From JAGGAG01 sp964638035 (GTDB taxonomy: Bacteria; Gemmatimonadota; Gemmatimonadetes; Gemmatimonadales; GWC2-71-9), in the NCBI GenBank assembly GCA_964638035.1, contig CAZWXD010000014.1, positions 15,788-79,787 on the forward strand: a DNA stretch of 64,000 nucleotides, in the 5' to 3' direction. The first letter of the stretch is position 1; each line of letters opens with the position of its first letter. Position numbers and translations under genes: made by a program. Below the pieces are notes generated by a model. The model was not told where the DNA came from. It saw only the letters and a list, made by a program, of their open reading frames with translations, and searched no databases. Positions 17,648 to 25,939 of the stretch are shown here, piece after piece.

Positions 17648-18760
17648 TCACCCCGGCCGCACCCCTTCCTCGGTCTCCTGGATGAGCTGGTCCACCACCG
17701 CCTTCAGGTCGCCCGTCTGCTGGAAGGTCCGAAGCTGCCGGTCGGCGCTCGTCCCCTCGGCCAGGATCCGGTAGGCGTACTCCACCTCCTTGCGGGTCCC
17801 CAGCTCGTCCACCACGTCACCAATGAACCAGTCCAGCAGCTCCTTGATGAGGTCGCGCGCCGGGAGCTCGGCGCCGCGGCCGAAGTCGATCAGCTTGCCG
17901 TCCAGCCCGTAGCGGATGGCGCGCCACTTGTTCTCCTCGATGAACGCAGACCCGTACTGGCGGAAGGTCATGTTGTCGCGGCGCAGCTTGTAGAGCTTGA
18001 GGATGATGGCCTGGAAGATCGCCCCGATGCACACCGCCTCATCCACCCGGGTGCACACGTCACAGATCCTGAACTCGAGCGTCGGGTAGCTCCAGCTGGG
18101 CCGGACGTCCCACCAGATCTTGGAGGCGTTCGGGATGCAGTTGGTGCCCACCATCGTCTCGGCCAGCGTGGTGAACTCGTGCCACGACTCGAGCGTGGGC
18201 GGGAGGCCGGTGCGGGGGAAGTTGCGGAACACCACGCTGCGGTAGCTCTTGAGCCCCGTCTGCCGGCCCAGCCAGAAGGGCGAGCTGGTGGACAGTGCCA
18301 GCACGTGCGGGAGCATGTAGCGCACCACGTTCATGCAGTCGATCAGGAACTCCCGGTCCTCGATCCCGATGTGCACGTGGGTGCCGAAGATGAGCAGCCG
18401 CTGCGCCAGGTCCTGCAGGTCCTCGCGCACGCCGACGTAGCGTTCCAGCGGCGTGATCTCCTGCGTCATCCAGGAGGAGAACGGGTGGGTGCCCGCCGCG
18501 GCGATGCGGAGTCCCTGCTTCGCCGCCAGCCCCATCACGAGGCCGCGGAGCCGCACCAGCTCGGCCCGCACCTCGGCGGGGGTGCGGCACACCCGGGTGC
18601 CCACCTCGACCATCGACTGGTGCAGCTCGGGCTTGACCTCGCCCAGCACCATCGAGTCCTCCTTGAGGATCTCGGTGATGTAGGACTTGAGCTCCCGCGT
18701 GACGGGGTCGATGATCTGGTACTCTTCCTCGATGCCCAGGGTCAGTGAGGGCGCCTTCAT
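17648..18760 (-). CDS. GCS2-family carboxylate-amine ligase (YbdK-like)
   Basis: A 370-residue glutamate-cysteine-ligase type 2 protein: LGIEEEYQII at the start, GTHPFSSW, the GTHVHIGIEDRE catalytic block, and LEFRICD near the middle, all typical of the family. These enzymes join an amine to a carboxylate with ATP; YbdK has weak gamma-glutamylcysteine activity, but true substrates are mostly unknown. ATG 18760 (GGAGG upstream) overlaps the stop of the upstream ATP-grasp gene. With two ATP-grasp genes and a C26 hydrolase it forms an apparent amide-bond biosynthesis cluster. Confidence 0.88.
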   Translation of the reverse strand: MKAPSLTLGIEEEYQIIDPVTRELKSYITEILKEDSMVLGEVKPELHQSMVEVGTRVCRTPAEVRAELVRLRGLVMGLAAKQGLRIAAAGTHPFSSWMTQEITPLERYVGVREDLQDLAQRLLIFGTHVHIGIEDREFLIDCMNVVRYMLPHVLALSTSSPFWLGRQTGLKSYRSVVFRNFPRTGLPPTLESWHEFTTLAETMVGTNCIPNASKIWWDVRPSWSYPTLEFRICDVCTRVDEAVCIGAIFQAIILKLYKLRRDNMTFRQYGSAFIEENKWRAIRYGLDGKLIDFGRGAELPARDLIKELLDWFIGDVVDELGTRKEVEYAYRILAEGTSADRQLRTFQQTGDLKAVVDQLIQETEEGVRPG

Positions 18761-20139
18761 GCACGTTCCTCCACCACGAAGGTCGGCACGGTGCTGCCAC
18801 CGCCCGCCGTGACGTTGACCAGCGTTGCCGTGGAGATGCGGCTCAGGCAGCCATCCACGTAGCTCCCCTGGAACACGTAGGGGGCGGTGTCCACGATGCG
18901 GTCGCTGATGTCGAGCCGGCCGTCGACCCAGGACGGGAACGGCTCGCTCGGCTGGTGGATCCGTTCCTGCAGCACGGTAGGCGCCGTGAGCGCCGCCTGC
19001 AGCGCCGAGTCCCAGGTGCCCGCATCCACCTCCCAGCCGAGCACGATCCCGGCGCCGCCATAGTCGTCGTTCGGCTTCAGCACCAGCTGCTCGCGGTGCC
19101 GGCGGGCCACCTCGAGGAGCGAGGCCTCGTGCCCCTGCCACCGGGTGCGGCGGTCCTCCACGACGCGCGTCCACGGAATGTGCGCCGCAATCGCCTGCCG
19201 CATCGCGCCGTCGAACAGGGCCTCGTTCCGCTCGTCGCTCAGCACGGCGAGGCTCGCCTTCTTGTGGAGCACCTTGCAGGCAAAGGGATTCACCATCACG
19301 GCATGCCCGCCGCGCACCGCGCGGATCATGGGGGTGTCGAGCCCCTCCCGCCCCACCAGCTCGTGCAGCAGCACCCGCTTGTAGATGAGGTCGATGGCGA
19401 CACTGCCCCCGGGCCCGGGACCCCACAGGCGCCCGTCGCGCAGGTCCAGGTCGCGGGGATCCACGATGACCGTGGGGAAGCCGAGCTGGCGAAACCACGC
19501 GGCGAACGCCTCGAACTCGCTCTGGGTCGGGACTTCCCGCCAGTCCACAATGCCGATCGTGGGGGTACCCTGGCGCCCGGCAGCCTGGTAGCAGGCCAGC
19601 ATGGTCTGCAGGACCGATGGCCGGCTCGGGAGGACGCGCACGTCATGGCTCGCCAGGAAGGGCCGCATGCCGGGCAGGGCCAGGAACAGCTCGCCCAGGA
19701 CGTCGCCATAGGCGGATCCCGCCGGCGTCTCGGCGTTGTTCTCGGTGAACTTGAGCCCGCGCCCGTCCTCCGAGAAGAACGCATCGTACCGTCCCAGGGG
19801 GCTTGGCCACGGGTCGGGGCGCCCGCCCCGGGGCGTCATCAGCACCTCCCGCTCCCAGTCGGCGAGGTGGAACTGGGCCAGCACCGCCGGTTGTGCCATG
19901 GCGGCCTGGTGTGCCCGGCCGAACGCGGGCGCGATCGCGGTACCGGCCACCTGGATGGCCTCGTAGGCATCGGCCGTTATGAACCGGGGACGGAGGACGG
20001 TGCACAGCGGGCGGGTGCCAAAGGCGAGCCCACGCTCGGCGAGCCGCGCGCGCATCCATTCGTCCGACGCCGCCGCCACCCCCGGCGCCGCCAGGCCCGC
20101 ATGGTAGCGGTCGATCGCCCGCCCCAGTCCAGGCGTCAC
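18757..20139 (-). CDS. Circularly permuted-type ATP-grasp protein
   Basis: About 460 residues. The order of motifs suggests the circularly permuted ATP-grasp group: FTENNAETPAG in the first third, KRVLLHELVG in the middle, and LVLKPNDDYGGAGIVLGWEV near the C-terminus (quoted in part: VLKPNDDYGGAGI), the nucleotide-binding lysine and Gly-rich loop. Such proteins catalyse ATP-dependent ligation of a carboxylate to an amine or thiol. I chose GTG 20139, two bases after the upstream stop; sequence further upstream is in another gene. No ribosome site is obvious, so translation probably depends on the upstream gene. Confidence 0.75.
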   Translation of the reverse strand: MTPGLGRAIDRYHAGLAAPGVAAASDEWMRARLAERGLAFGTRPLCTVLRPRFITADAYEAIQVAGTAIAPAFGRAHQAAMAQPAVLAQFHLADWEREVLMTPRGGRPDPWPSPLGRYDAFFSEDGRGLKFTENNAETPAGSAYGDVLGELFLALPGMRPFLASHDVRVLPSRPSVLQTMLACYQAAGRQGTPTIGIVDWREVPTQSEFEAFAAWFRQLGFPTVIVDPRDLDLRDGRLWGPGPGGSVAIDLIYKRVLLHELVGREGLDTPMIRAVRGGHAVMVNPFACKVLHKKASLAVLSDERNEALFDGAMRQAIAAHIPWTRVVEDRRTRWQGHEASLLEVARRHREQLVLKPNDDYGGAGIVLGWEVDAGTWDSALQAALTAPTVLQERIHQPSEPFPSWVDGRLDISDRIVDTAPYVFQGSYVDGCLSRISTATLVNVTAGGGSTVPTFVVEERA

Positions 20140-20141
20140 GG

Positions 20142-21089
20142 TCAGGACCGCGCCACGCGGCCGCCCAGGAACCGGTTCCAGCGATGCTCGAGCGTGGGGC
20201 GCGGGGCCTTCGCCAACCGGATCGTCATGTCGGCGAGGTGCGTCACCACCCACTGGAAGTAGTCGGGCGTCAGGCTGTAGATGTCCATGTCCGGCGCCGG
20301 GTTCATGAAGTCGATCGCGTAGGGAATGCCGTCGCGGATGGCGAACTCGATCGAGTTCATGTCATAGCCCAGGGCGCGCACCAGGGCCTGTGCGTCGCGC
20401 ACCACCCGGGCATGCAGCGCGTCGCCGAGGAACCCCGGCTCCACCAGGTAGCGGCGCTCCTTCGGGTCGTACTTCATGACCAGGATGTCCTCCTGGCCCA
20501 GGCACATGCAGCGCACGAAGTGTTGCCAGTGGATGAACTCCTGCACCACCATGGTCAGGAGCCCGCTCTGGTCGTAGTTGTGGACCAGCTCGTCAAGCGT
20601 CTTGCACACGTAGACGTCACGCCAGCCACCGCCGTGCGCGTCCTTCAGGATGCAGGGGAGTCCCACATACCGGACGATCGCCTCCCAGTCGAGTGGGTAC
20701 TCCAGGTTCTTCAGGCTCTCGTCGTGCTTGATGCCCGGCACGTAGGCCTTGTTGGGGAGCACCATGGTCTTCGGCGACGCCACGCCAATGGAAGTGGCCA
20801 GGGCCGCCCCGAAGAACTTGTCGTCGGCGGACCACATGAAGGGGTTGTTCACCACCGTGGCGCCCTGGAGCACGGCCTGCTTGAGCCAGGCCCGGTACAT
20901 CGGCACCTCGTGGGAGATCCGGTCCACGATGACCCGGTAGGGGCACGGCTCGTCCATGCGCGGCGCGCCCAGCTTCACGTACTCGGCGACCACGCCCTCC
21001 TTCCGGCGCGCCACCTCCTCGATGAGGGCGGGCGGCATGGACCATTCGCGGCCGAGCAGGAGGCCGATCTTGAGCGGTTCAGTAGCCAC
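20142..21089 (-). CDS. ATP-grasp ligase (RimK/D-Ala-D-Ala ligase-like fold)
   Basis: A 315-residue protein with an ATP-grasp core: VGLPCILKDAHGGGW (lysine plus Gly-rich loop), VVQEFIHW (adenine-binding strand), and metal-site residues in IEFAIRDGIPYAIDFMNPAPD. It would activate a carboxylate as acyl phosphate for ligation. The GTG start at 21089 has GAGG about eight bases upstream. It is the first gene of the ligase cluster, 71 bases after an esterase gene, the gap being filled by GTCAGGGC repeats. Substrate unknown. Confidence 0.8.
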   Translation of the reverse strand: MATEPLKIGLLLGREWSMPPALIEEVARRKEGVVAEYVKLGAPRMDEPCPYRVIVDRISHEVPMYRAWLKQAVLQGATVVNNPFMWSADDKFFGAALATSIGVASPKTMVLPNKAYVPGIKHDESLKNLEYPLDWEAIVRYVGLPCILKDAHGGGWRDVYVCKTLDELVHNYDQSGLLTMVVQEFIHWQHFVRCMCLGQEDILVMKYDPKERRYLVEPGFLGDALHARVVRDAQALVRALGYDMNSIEFAIRDGIPYAIDFMNPAPDMDIYSLTPDYFQWVVTHLADMTIRLAKAPRPTLEHRWNRFLGGRVARS

Positions 21090-21120
21090 GGTTGGGATCC
21101 TCGTGAAGAGCGTCGGAGCG

Positions 21121-21164
21121 TCATGGCGTCATGACGTCAGGGCGTCAGGGCGTCAGGGTATCAG
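21121..21164. repeat. GGCGTCAG tandem repeat cluster, copy 3
   Basis: A 44-base run of GGCGTCA/GTCAGGGC units (three near-tandem copies plus variants) containing the palindrome CGTCATGACG (21127-21136). It occupies most of the gap between the esterase and ATP-grasp genes and matches the octamer clusters at 12062 and 14523. A shorter relative, CGTCAGGACATCAGG, lies near 21893. Confidence 0.6.
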
Positions 21165-21880
21165 TCGTGACCGCCGACATAGGTGACAATCATCTTCTCC
21201 CACCAGGGCCAGTCGTGGGCGTGGCCATTCCAGGTGCGCAGGGCATTCCCGATGCCCTTGCCCCACAGGATGCCCGAGAAGTCGCAGTTGTTCTGGTACG
21301 AGGGGTCGTCCCGGCCGATGGCCAGGATGATGTCCTGGCGCCGGAAGGCCGCCAGCCGGGCGGGGTCGTGCTCGTGCTGCATGAACACGAAGGGGTTGGC
21401 GGCGTACACGTTGGCGTCGCTGTATCCGTCGGTCATGTGGGTGATGTCGTACATCCCGCTCATCCCGATGAGGCGGTTCACCGCCTCCGGGTGACGCAGC
21501 GCGAAGCACGCCGCATGGTATGCCCCGAAGCTCGCGCCCGTCGCGATCACGAACGGGTTGGCGTTGAGGCCGGCCGTGAAGGGCAACACCTCGTGGTACA
21601 CGTATGCATCGTACTGGAGGTGGCGCCACGCCCGGGCGCCCGGATGGAGCTGCCGGCCATACCAGCTCTCGTCGTGGACCTGGTCCACGCAGGTCATCTG
21701 GATCCAGCCGTTCTCGAGGTGCTCGCCCAGGACCGTGGGCATCTGCCGGTCGGGCCACTCACGCCAGGTGCCCATGGTCGTCGGGAAGACGATCATGCGC
21801 GCCCCGGCATGCCCCCAGACATCCACGTGCATCTCGCGCCCGAGGGTCGGGCTGTGCCAGTGATGGTGCTCATGGTGCAT
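21161..21880 (-). CDS. Putative esterase, alpha/beta hydrolase (cytoplasmic)
   Basis: A 239-residue alpha/beta hydrolase. It opens with a His-rich tag (MHHEHHHWH), then the strand RMIVFPTTMG, a nucleophile elbow GASFGAY with Ser117, and a C-terminal GGHD likely to supply the catalytic His. It resembles the esterase-D-like PF00756 proteins that sit beside ATP-grasp/GCS2 genes. ATG 21880 has GGAG seven bases upstream. No signal peptide. It may hydrolyse an ester or thioester linked to the product of the downstream ligase cluster; that is inference. Confidence 0.75.
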   Translation of the reverse strand: MHHEHHHWHSPTLGREMHVDVWGHAGARMIVFPTTMGTWREWPDRQMPTVLGEHLENGWIQMTCVDQVHDESWYGRQLHPGARAWRHLQYDAYVYHEVLPFTAGLNANPFVIATGASFGAYHAACFALRHPEAVNRLIGMSGMYDITHMTDGYSDANVYAANPFVFMQHEHDPARLAAFRRQDIILAIGRDDPSYQNNCDFSGILWGKGIGNALRTWNGHAHDWPWWEKMIVTYVGGHD

Positions 21881-21929
21881 GGAGGCGCTCCGCGTCAGGA
21901 CATCAGGCTTCACGACCACTGGTGCGGCG

Positions 21930-22763
21930 TCACGTCCCCAGCAGAAAGGGCAAGGCCGAGCGGAGACGCGGTCCCCACCGCGATTCACTGTGGCCCGCTC
22001 CCACGTCCTCGAAGTACCGCAGGGTCGCGTCGAGCCGGTACCCGCGCTGCACCAGCAGGTCCCGCAGCCGGCGTGCATCGGCGAGCCCTTCCTGGCCTTC
22101 CTCCGTCCCGATGTCGAGGTAGATCCTGCCGCCAACCGCCGGGGCGTGCCTAATGTACTCCGAGATCGCGTTGTCGGCGAACCAGAGTGACGGGCTCAGG
22201 ACCCCGGCAGCGCCGAAGGTTTCCGGTCGCTGGAAGTGCGCGTAGAGGCTGAGGAGCCCCCCCAGCGAGCTCCCCGCGATCGCCGTGAACTCCCTCCCCG
22301 GCAGGGTCGGGAATGCGGCGTCGATGCGCGGCTTGAGCTCCCCCACCAGCATGTCCAGGTAGGCACGCCCACCGCCGCCGCCATGCACCGGGTCGCTGAA
22401 TGGGGCGTACTCGTTCCGCCGCCGCTCCCGCCCGTTGTACACGGCGACCACAATGGCATACCGACCCTGCCGGGCATGGTGCTCGAGGGTGCCACCCACG
22501 CCCCAGTCCCCTGCGAAGCTGGTGGCCGGGTCGAAGAGGTTCTGGCCATCATGCATGTACACCACGGGGAACCGGCGCCCCTCGCGTACCTCCCTTGGCG
22601 GCAGGGCAACCAGTACCTCGCGCTGCCCCTCCAGTACGTCGCTCCGGAAGTCGGTGAGGTGGACCACCTCCGGCGCGTCCGGCGCCTGCGTGGCGTCTGC
22701 CGCCGGCTCCTCCGCGCCCTGCTCCGCTGCCGGTTCCGCGGGCGTGTTGGCTGGCGTGGTCAT
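21930..22763 (-). CDS. Esterase-D/enterochelin-esterase-like hydrolase
   Basis: A 277-residue PF00756-type hydrolase. After an Ala/Glu/Pro-rich leader of about 30 residues come VYMHDGQNLFD, typical of this family, a nucleophile elbow GSSLGG with Ser166, and GHSESRW near the end supplying His. No signal peptide is evident, so it is probably cytoplasmic. ATG 22763 overlaps the msrQ stop (ATGA). It lies 49 bases before a second hydrolase of the same family; two adjacent esterases suggest they act in the same pathway. Confidence 0.8.
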   Translation of the reverse strand: MTTPANTPAEPAAEQGAEEPAADATQAPDAPEVVHLTDFRSDVLEGQREVLVALPPREVREGRRFPVVYMHDGQNLFDPATSFAGDWGVGGTLEHHARQGRYAIVVAVYNGRERRRNEYAPFSDPVHGGGGGRAYLDMLVGELKPRIDAAFPTLPGREFTAIAGSSLGGLLSLYAHFQRPETFGAAGVLSPSLWFADNAISEYIRHAPAVGGRIYLDIGTEEGQEGLADARRLRDLLVQRGYRLDATLRYFEDVGAGHSESRWGPRLRSALPFLLGT

Positions 22764-23368
22764 GATGGGGCCTTTCGGGGCGCCACCGCCGCCGGGATGC
22801 GGGCCAGGAGCAGCACCGACAGCACGACCAGGTACGCCACAGGGAGCCGAACGTCCTTCTTCACCAGCCACAGGAAGTGCAGCACCGCGAGGACAGCGGC
22901 GGGGTACACCAGCCGGTGCAGCGCACGCCAGCGCCTGCCGCCAAGGCGGCGGACCATGCCGTCCGTGGACGTCAGGGCCAGGGGGACCAGCAGCGTGAGC
23001 GCCGAAAAACCTGCCAGCACCCATGGATGCTCCACGACATCAGCGGCGATGAGGGAAATCGAGAGCTCCTGGTCGAGGATGACATAGCTGCTGGCATGCA
23101 GGAGTGCATAGCCGAAGGCGAGGAGGCCGGCCGGGCGGCGCAGCCGGATCCAGGCTCCCATCCTGGTCACGCGAATGAGGGGTGTCACCGCCAGGGATAC
23201 CAGGAGAATGGTGAGGGCGGACCGTCCCGTCACCCGCTGGATGGTGTCCACCGGCTCGGGGCCCAGGTGCCCCGTGAGGGTCGCCCACGCCAGCCAGCCA
23301 AGGGGCGACACGCCGGCAGCGAACAGCACGGGTCGGATGACCCGCGTCATCCACTGGCCCGCCGTCAC
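22760..23368 (-). CDS. msrQ: MsrQ haem-binding membrane subunit of methionine sulfoxide reductase
   Basis: A 202-residue membrane protein with about six helices of the ferric-reductase-like (YedZ) domain: LLAFGYALLHASSY and ALHRLVYPAAVLAVLHFLWLVKKD hold the conserved His residues (quoted in part: LHRLVYPA, LHFLWL). MsrQ passes electrons from the quinone pool to periplasmic MsrP. GTG 23368 lies one base after the msrP stop, confirming the msrPQ operon; ATG 23350 is an alternative start. Confidence 0.9.
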   Translation of the reverse strand: MTAGQWMTRVIRPVLFAAGVSPLGWLAWATLTGHLGPEPVDTIQRVTGRSALTILLVSLAVTPLIRVTRMGAWIRLRRPAGLLAFGYALLHASSYVILDQELSISLIAADVVEHPWVLAGFSALTLLVPLALTSTDGMVRRLGGRRWRALHRLVYPAAVLAVLHFLWLVKKDVRLPVAYLVVLSVLLLARIPAAVAPRKAPS

Positions 23369-23369
23369 C

Positions 23370-24290
23370 TCAGTAGTGCTTCCGGAGGTCGAGCCCGCTG
23401 TACAGGGAGCCCACCTGGTCGGCGTACCCGTTGAACATGAGCGTGGGTCGCTTGAACAGTTCGCCCACGCGCCGTTCGCGGGCCTGGCTCCACCGGGGAT
23501 GGTCGACGGTGGGGTTCACGTTGGCGTAGAACCCGTACTCATCAGGGGCCGCGATGTTCCACGTCGTCCGGGGTTGCGTCTCGGTGAAGCGGAACCGCAC
23601 GATCGACTTCCCGCCCTTGAAGCCGTACTTCCAGGGCATCACCATCCGGAGCGGCGCCCCGTTCTGGGATGGCAGCGGCTTTCCATAGACCCCAGTCACC
23701 AGCAGCGTCAACGGGTGCATCGCCTCGTCCAGGCGGAGGGCCTCCACATACGGCCATGGGAGGATGCCACTCCGCTGACCCGGCATCTGGGCGGGGTCGA
23801 GCAGCGTGGTGAACTCGACGAACCGCGCCTTCGAGGTGGGCTGCCACCGCTTCACCAGGCTCGCGAAGGGGATGCCTTCCCACGGCACCACCATCGACCA
23901 CCCCTCGACACAGCGATGCCGGTAGACCCGTTCCTCGGTGGCAAGCCCCTTGAGGAGGTCGTCCAGGTCGTACGTGGCCGCCCTGGCGACCTCGCCATCC
24001 ACCTTCACCGTCCAGGGCCGCGTGCGCAACGTCCCGGCGTTGGCTGCCGGGTCGTCCTTGGCCGTGCCGAACTCATAGAAGTTGTTGTAGCCCGTCACGG
24101 CATCCCACGGCGTCAGCTTGTCATCGCCGGGCCGGACCCGGCGGGCCAGCGCCTCGAGCCGCGCGAGTGGCATCGCCAGCAGGGTGGCGCCGCCGGCAGC
24201 CGCGATGAACGCCCTGCGATCCCAGAACAGGTGCTCGGGGGTTGGGTCGAGGTGGACGTGGCGCGCCTGGCGCCCGGGACGGATGGGCAT
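23370..24290 (-). CDS. msrP: MsrP periplasmic molybdopterin methionine sulfoxide reductase catalytic subunit
   Basis: A 306-residue YedY-family enzyme repairing oxidised methionines in periplasmic proteins. A twin-arginine signal (RRAFIAAAGG, Arg25-26) precedes the sulfite-oxidase-type molybdopterin domain; Cys127 in RHRCVEGW is the expected molybdenum ligand. The core motifs YNNFYEFG and GKPLPSQNGAPLR are typical. It is followed at once by msrQ. The ATG at 24290 lies just after the terminator-like hairpin of tRNA-Ser, so part of its message may be readthrough from the tRNA. Confidence 0.93.
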   Translation of the reverse strand: MPIRPGRQARHVHLDPTPEHLFWDRRAFIAAAGGATLLAMPLARLEALARRVRPGDDKLTPWDAVTGYNNFYEFGTAKDDPAANAGTLRTRPWTVKVDGEVARAATYDLDDLLKGLATEERVYRHRCVEGWSMVVPWEGIPFASLVKRWQPTSKARFVEFTTLLDPAQMPGQRSGILPWPYVEALRLDEAMHPLTLLVTGVYGKPLPSQNGAPLRMVMPWKYGFKGGKSIVRFRFTETQPRTTWNIAAPDEYGFYANVNPTVDHPRWSQARERRVGELFKRPTLMFNGYADQVGSLYSGLDLRKHY

Positions 24291-24324
24291 ACCTGATAAT
24301 AAACGTCCGCATTCAGCGTGCGGA
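24290..24324 (-). terminator. Terminator-like hairpin after tRNA-Ser(GGA)
   Basis: On the minus strand TCCGCA and TGCGGA (24306-24324) pair around a seven-base loop, followed by CGTTTATTATC. It is three bases beyond the tRNA end and its T-rich tail runs into the msrP ribosome site. Confidence 0.6.
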
Positions 24325-24325
24325 A

Positions 24326-24414
24326 CGGACAGGGCGGGATTCGAACCCGCGAAACCCCGTGAAGGGTTTACACGCTTTCCAGGCGTGCCTCTTCAACCAC
24401 TCGAGCACCTGTCC
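24326..24414 (-). tRNA. tRNA-Ser(GGA)
   Basis: Acceptor arms GGACAGG and CCTGTCC pair perfectly; the anticodon stem CACGC/GCGTG encloses the loop CTGGAAA, giving anticodon GGA. A long variable arm and the T-loop GGTTCGAATCC fit a class II serine tRNA with discriminator G. CCA is not encoded. It reads UCC and UCU codons. Confidence 0.93.
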
Positions 24415-24602
24415 AGATGCCAGCGCGGCAGCGACTTACGCTGGGGTCGCACAATGTAATCCCCCAGTCGACGCTCCGCCCATCCCGAACCCGGTGCGGC
24501 AGGCCCAAGCGACCCACACCGCTCGAATCCTCGACAGCGATCGAAAACATGACGGATGAGGACGGGGTGGGGGCACGGACATTGACCACTCGCCCGCCGA
24601 TC

Positions 24603-24623
24603 GGACGGACCTGCCGTCCGTCC
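24603..24623 (+). promoter_or_regulatory. Perfect hairpin in the leader of the pilin-like operon
   Basis: GGACGGAC (24603-24610) and GTCCGTCC (24616-24623) form an eight-base perfect inverted repeat with a five-base loop, about ten bases before the AGGAG of the first gene. It could be an operator or an mRNA structure affecting ribosome access. No clear promoter boxes were recognised in the 229-base gap upstream. Confidence 0.45.
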
Positions 24624-24643
24624 ACACCCAGCCCCAGGAGAAC

Positions 24644-25180
24644 ATGACCATGCGCTCGACCCGTGCCCTGCTTGCCGCCGCAGGCCTGGCCCTTTCGGCC
24701 AACGTGGCCGCGGCCCAGTTGACCTCGAATACGCCGACCGTCACGCTCAACGCGACGCAGCAGGAGACGCTGACGCTGACGCCCAGCGCCGGGTCGACCA
24801 ACGCCGGACCGATCAACCCGACGGGTGTCACCGCCTTCACGCCGCTCAACATGACGCTGGACTGGAACCTCGGCACGGCGGCGACGGTGGATGTGGTGGG
24901 TTGGTTCAACAACCCGGCGGCAGCCCTCACCTCGGGAGGCAACAACATCCCGACCTCCAACGTCGAAGGCCGCACCGGTGCCAACCCGTTCGCCCCCTTC
25001 GTCAACAACGGTGTGGCAGGGACTGGCGTCGTGGGTGCCTCGCTCAACCTCTGGCAGGTCGCCGCCGCCGCCGGCGTTGGCACGGCATCCTCGCAGCTCG
25101 ACCTGCAGCTCAACCTGGCGAGCGCTCCCCCGGCCGGCGCCTACACCGGCACGCTGAACCTGCGCGCCGTCGTTCAGTAG
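24644..25180 (+). CDS. Exported pilin-like subunit A (SCPU/chaperone-usher type)
   Basis: A 178-residue exported protein: signal peptide cleaved near AAAQ, then a beta-rich domain of about 150 residues. The C-terminus AGAYTGTLNLRAVVQ resembles the last strand of spore-coat-U/chaperone-usher pilins (GtY-x-n-tv). It shares a block order with the next gene: WFNNPAAALTSGGNNIPTSNVE, LW, QLDLQLNL and YTGTLNLRAVV (quoted in parts: NNPAAAL, NNIPTSNVE). No cysteines. Two ATGs (24644, 24650) follow AGGAG; the second has better spacing. First gene of a four-gene cluster with a chaperone-like and a barrel protein. Pilin function is inferred. Confidence 0.7.
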   Translation: MTMRSTRALLAAAGLALSANVAAAQLTSNTPTVTLNATQQETLTLTPSAGSTNAGPINPTGVTAFTPLNMTLDWNLGTAATVDVVGWFNNPAAALTSGGNNIPTSNVEGRTGANPFAPFVNNGVAGTGVVGASLNLWQVAAAAGVGTASSQLDLQLNLASAPPAGAYTGTLNLRAVVQ

Positions 25181-25207
25181 GCCCCGGGCACTCGAGGAGT
25201 TGCGGCA

Positions 25208-25885
25208 ATGCGCACCCCGTCGTTCGGGCACGCTGCACGGCCCGGACGGCGGGGTCGCTCCTTCCTGCCGACGGCCGTGACGATGTCCGGTACCACCCGG
25301 CCTGCCAGGGCGGCGAGCGCCCTGCTCCTGACGCTGGCGCTAGTGGCGGGGACGGCGTCACGGGCCCAGTCCCAGACGGCGAGCCCGATCCGGCCCATCA
25401 CCCTCAACGCGGTCGCGGATGACCGGCTCACGGTGATGGTCCTGTCGGGTGGGATGCAGTCGATCCCCAGCATCGTCCCCAATGCAATCAATGCCTTCCC
25501 GGCACCCGTCGTGATCCGGGTGGAGTGGGACCTCCCGGGCCTGCAGTGGCTCGGCCTCGGGGCAATGTCCCTGGTCGCCTACTTCAACTCGCCGTCGCAG
25601 GCGCTGGTCAACGGCGCCAACGCGATCCCATCCTCACGGGTCGAGGCCCGCATGACCACGGGCGCACCGACGACCTTCATGCCCATCAATGCCGCACCGG
25701 TGCAGGGCGTCGGGACCGTGGGCGGGAGCCGCACCCTCTGGACACGCTCCTGTGGGTTCTTCGGCATCCAGTGCATCTCCGGGAGCCGCACGGACCAGCT
25801 GAACCTGCGCCTCAACCTCGTGGGCCACCCGACCGTCGCCGGGACGTACACCGGCGTCCTGAACCTGCGGGCCGTCGTCTACTAG
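25208..25885 (+). CDS. Exported pilin-like subunit B, disulfide-containing
   Basis: A 225-residue paralogue of the upstream protein. It has a long basic N-region, a hydrophobic signal (ALLLTLALVAG) cleaved near RAQSQ, then the same blocks: YFNSPSQALVNGANAIPSSRVE (in part: NSPSQAL, NAIPSSRVE), GTVGGSRTLW, QLNLRLNL and the final GTYTGVLNLRAVVY. Unlike subunit A it carries two cysteines (SCGFFGIQC) that could close a loop. The C-terminal Tyr matches the beta-zipper end common in donor-strand pilins. Start ATG 25208 follows GAGGAG; the gap after subunit A is 27 bases. Could be a tip or minor subunit. Confidence 0.68.
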   Translation: MRTPSFGHAARPGRRGRSFLPTAVTMSGTTRPARAASALLLTLALVAGTASRAQSQTASPIRPITLNAVADDRLTVMVLSGGMQSIPSIVPNAINAFPAPVVIRVEWDLPGLQWLGLGAMSLVAYFNSPSQALVNGANAIPSSRVEARMTTGAPTTFMPINAAPVQGVGTVGGSRTLWTRSCGFFGIQCISGSRTDQLNLRLNLVGHPTVAGTYTGVLNLRAVVY

Positions 25886-25939
25886 CCCACGCACCGGCGC
25901 GGAGCGCCACCCTGGCTGGACCCGCTGGAGGAGATTGCC

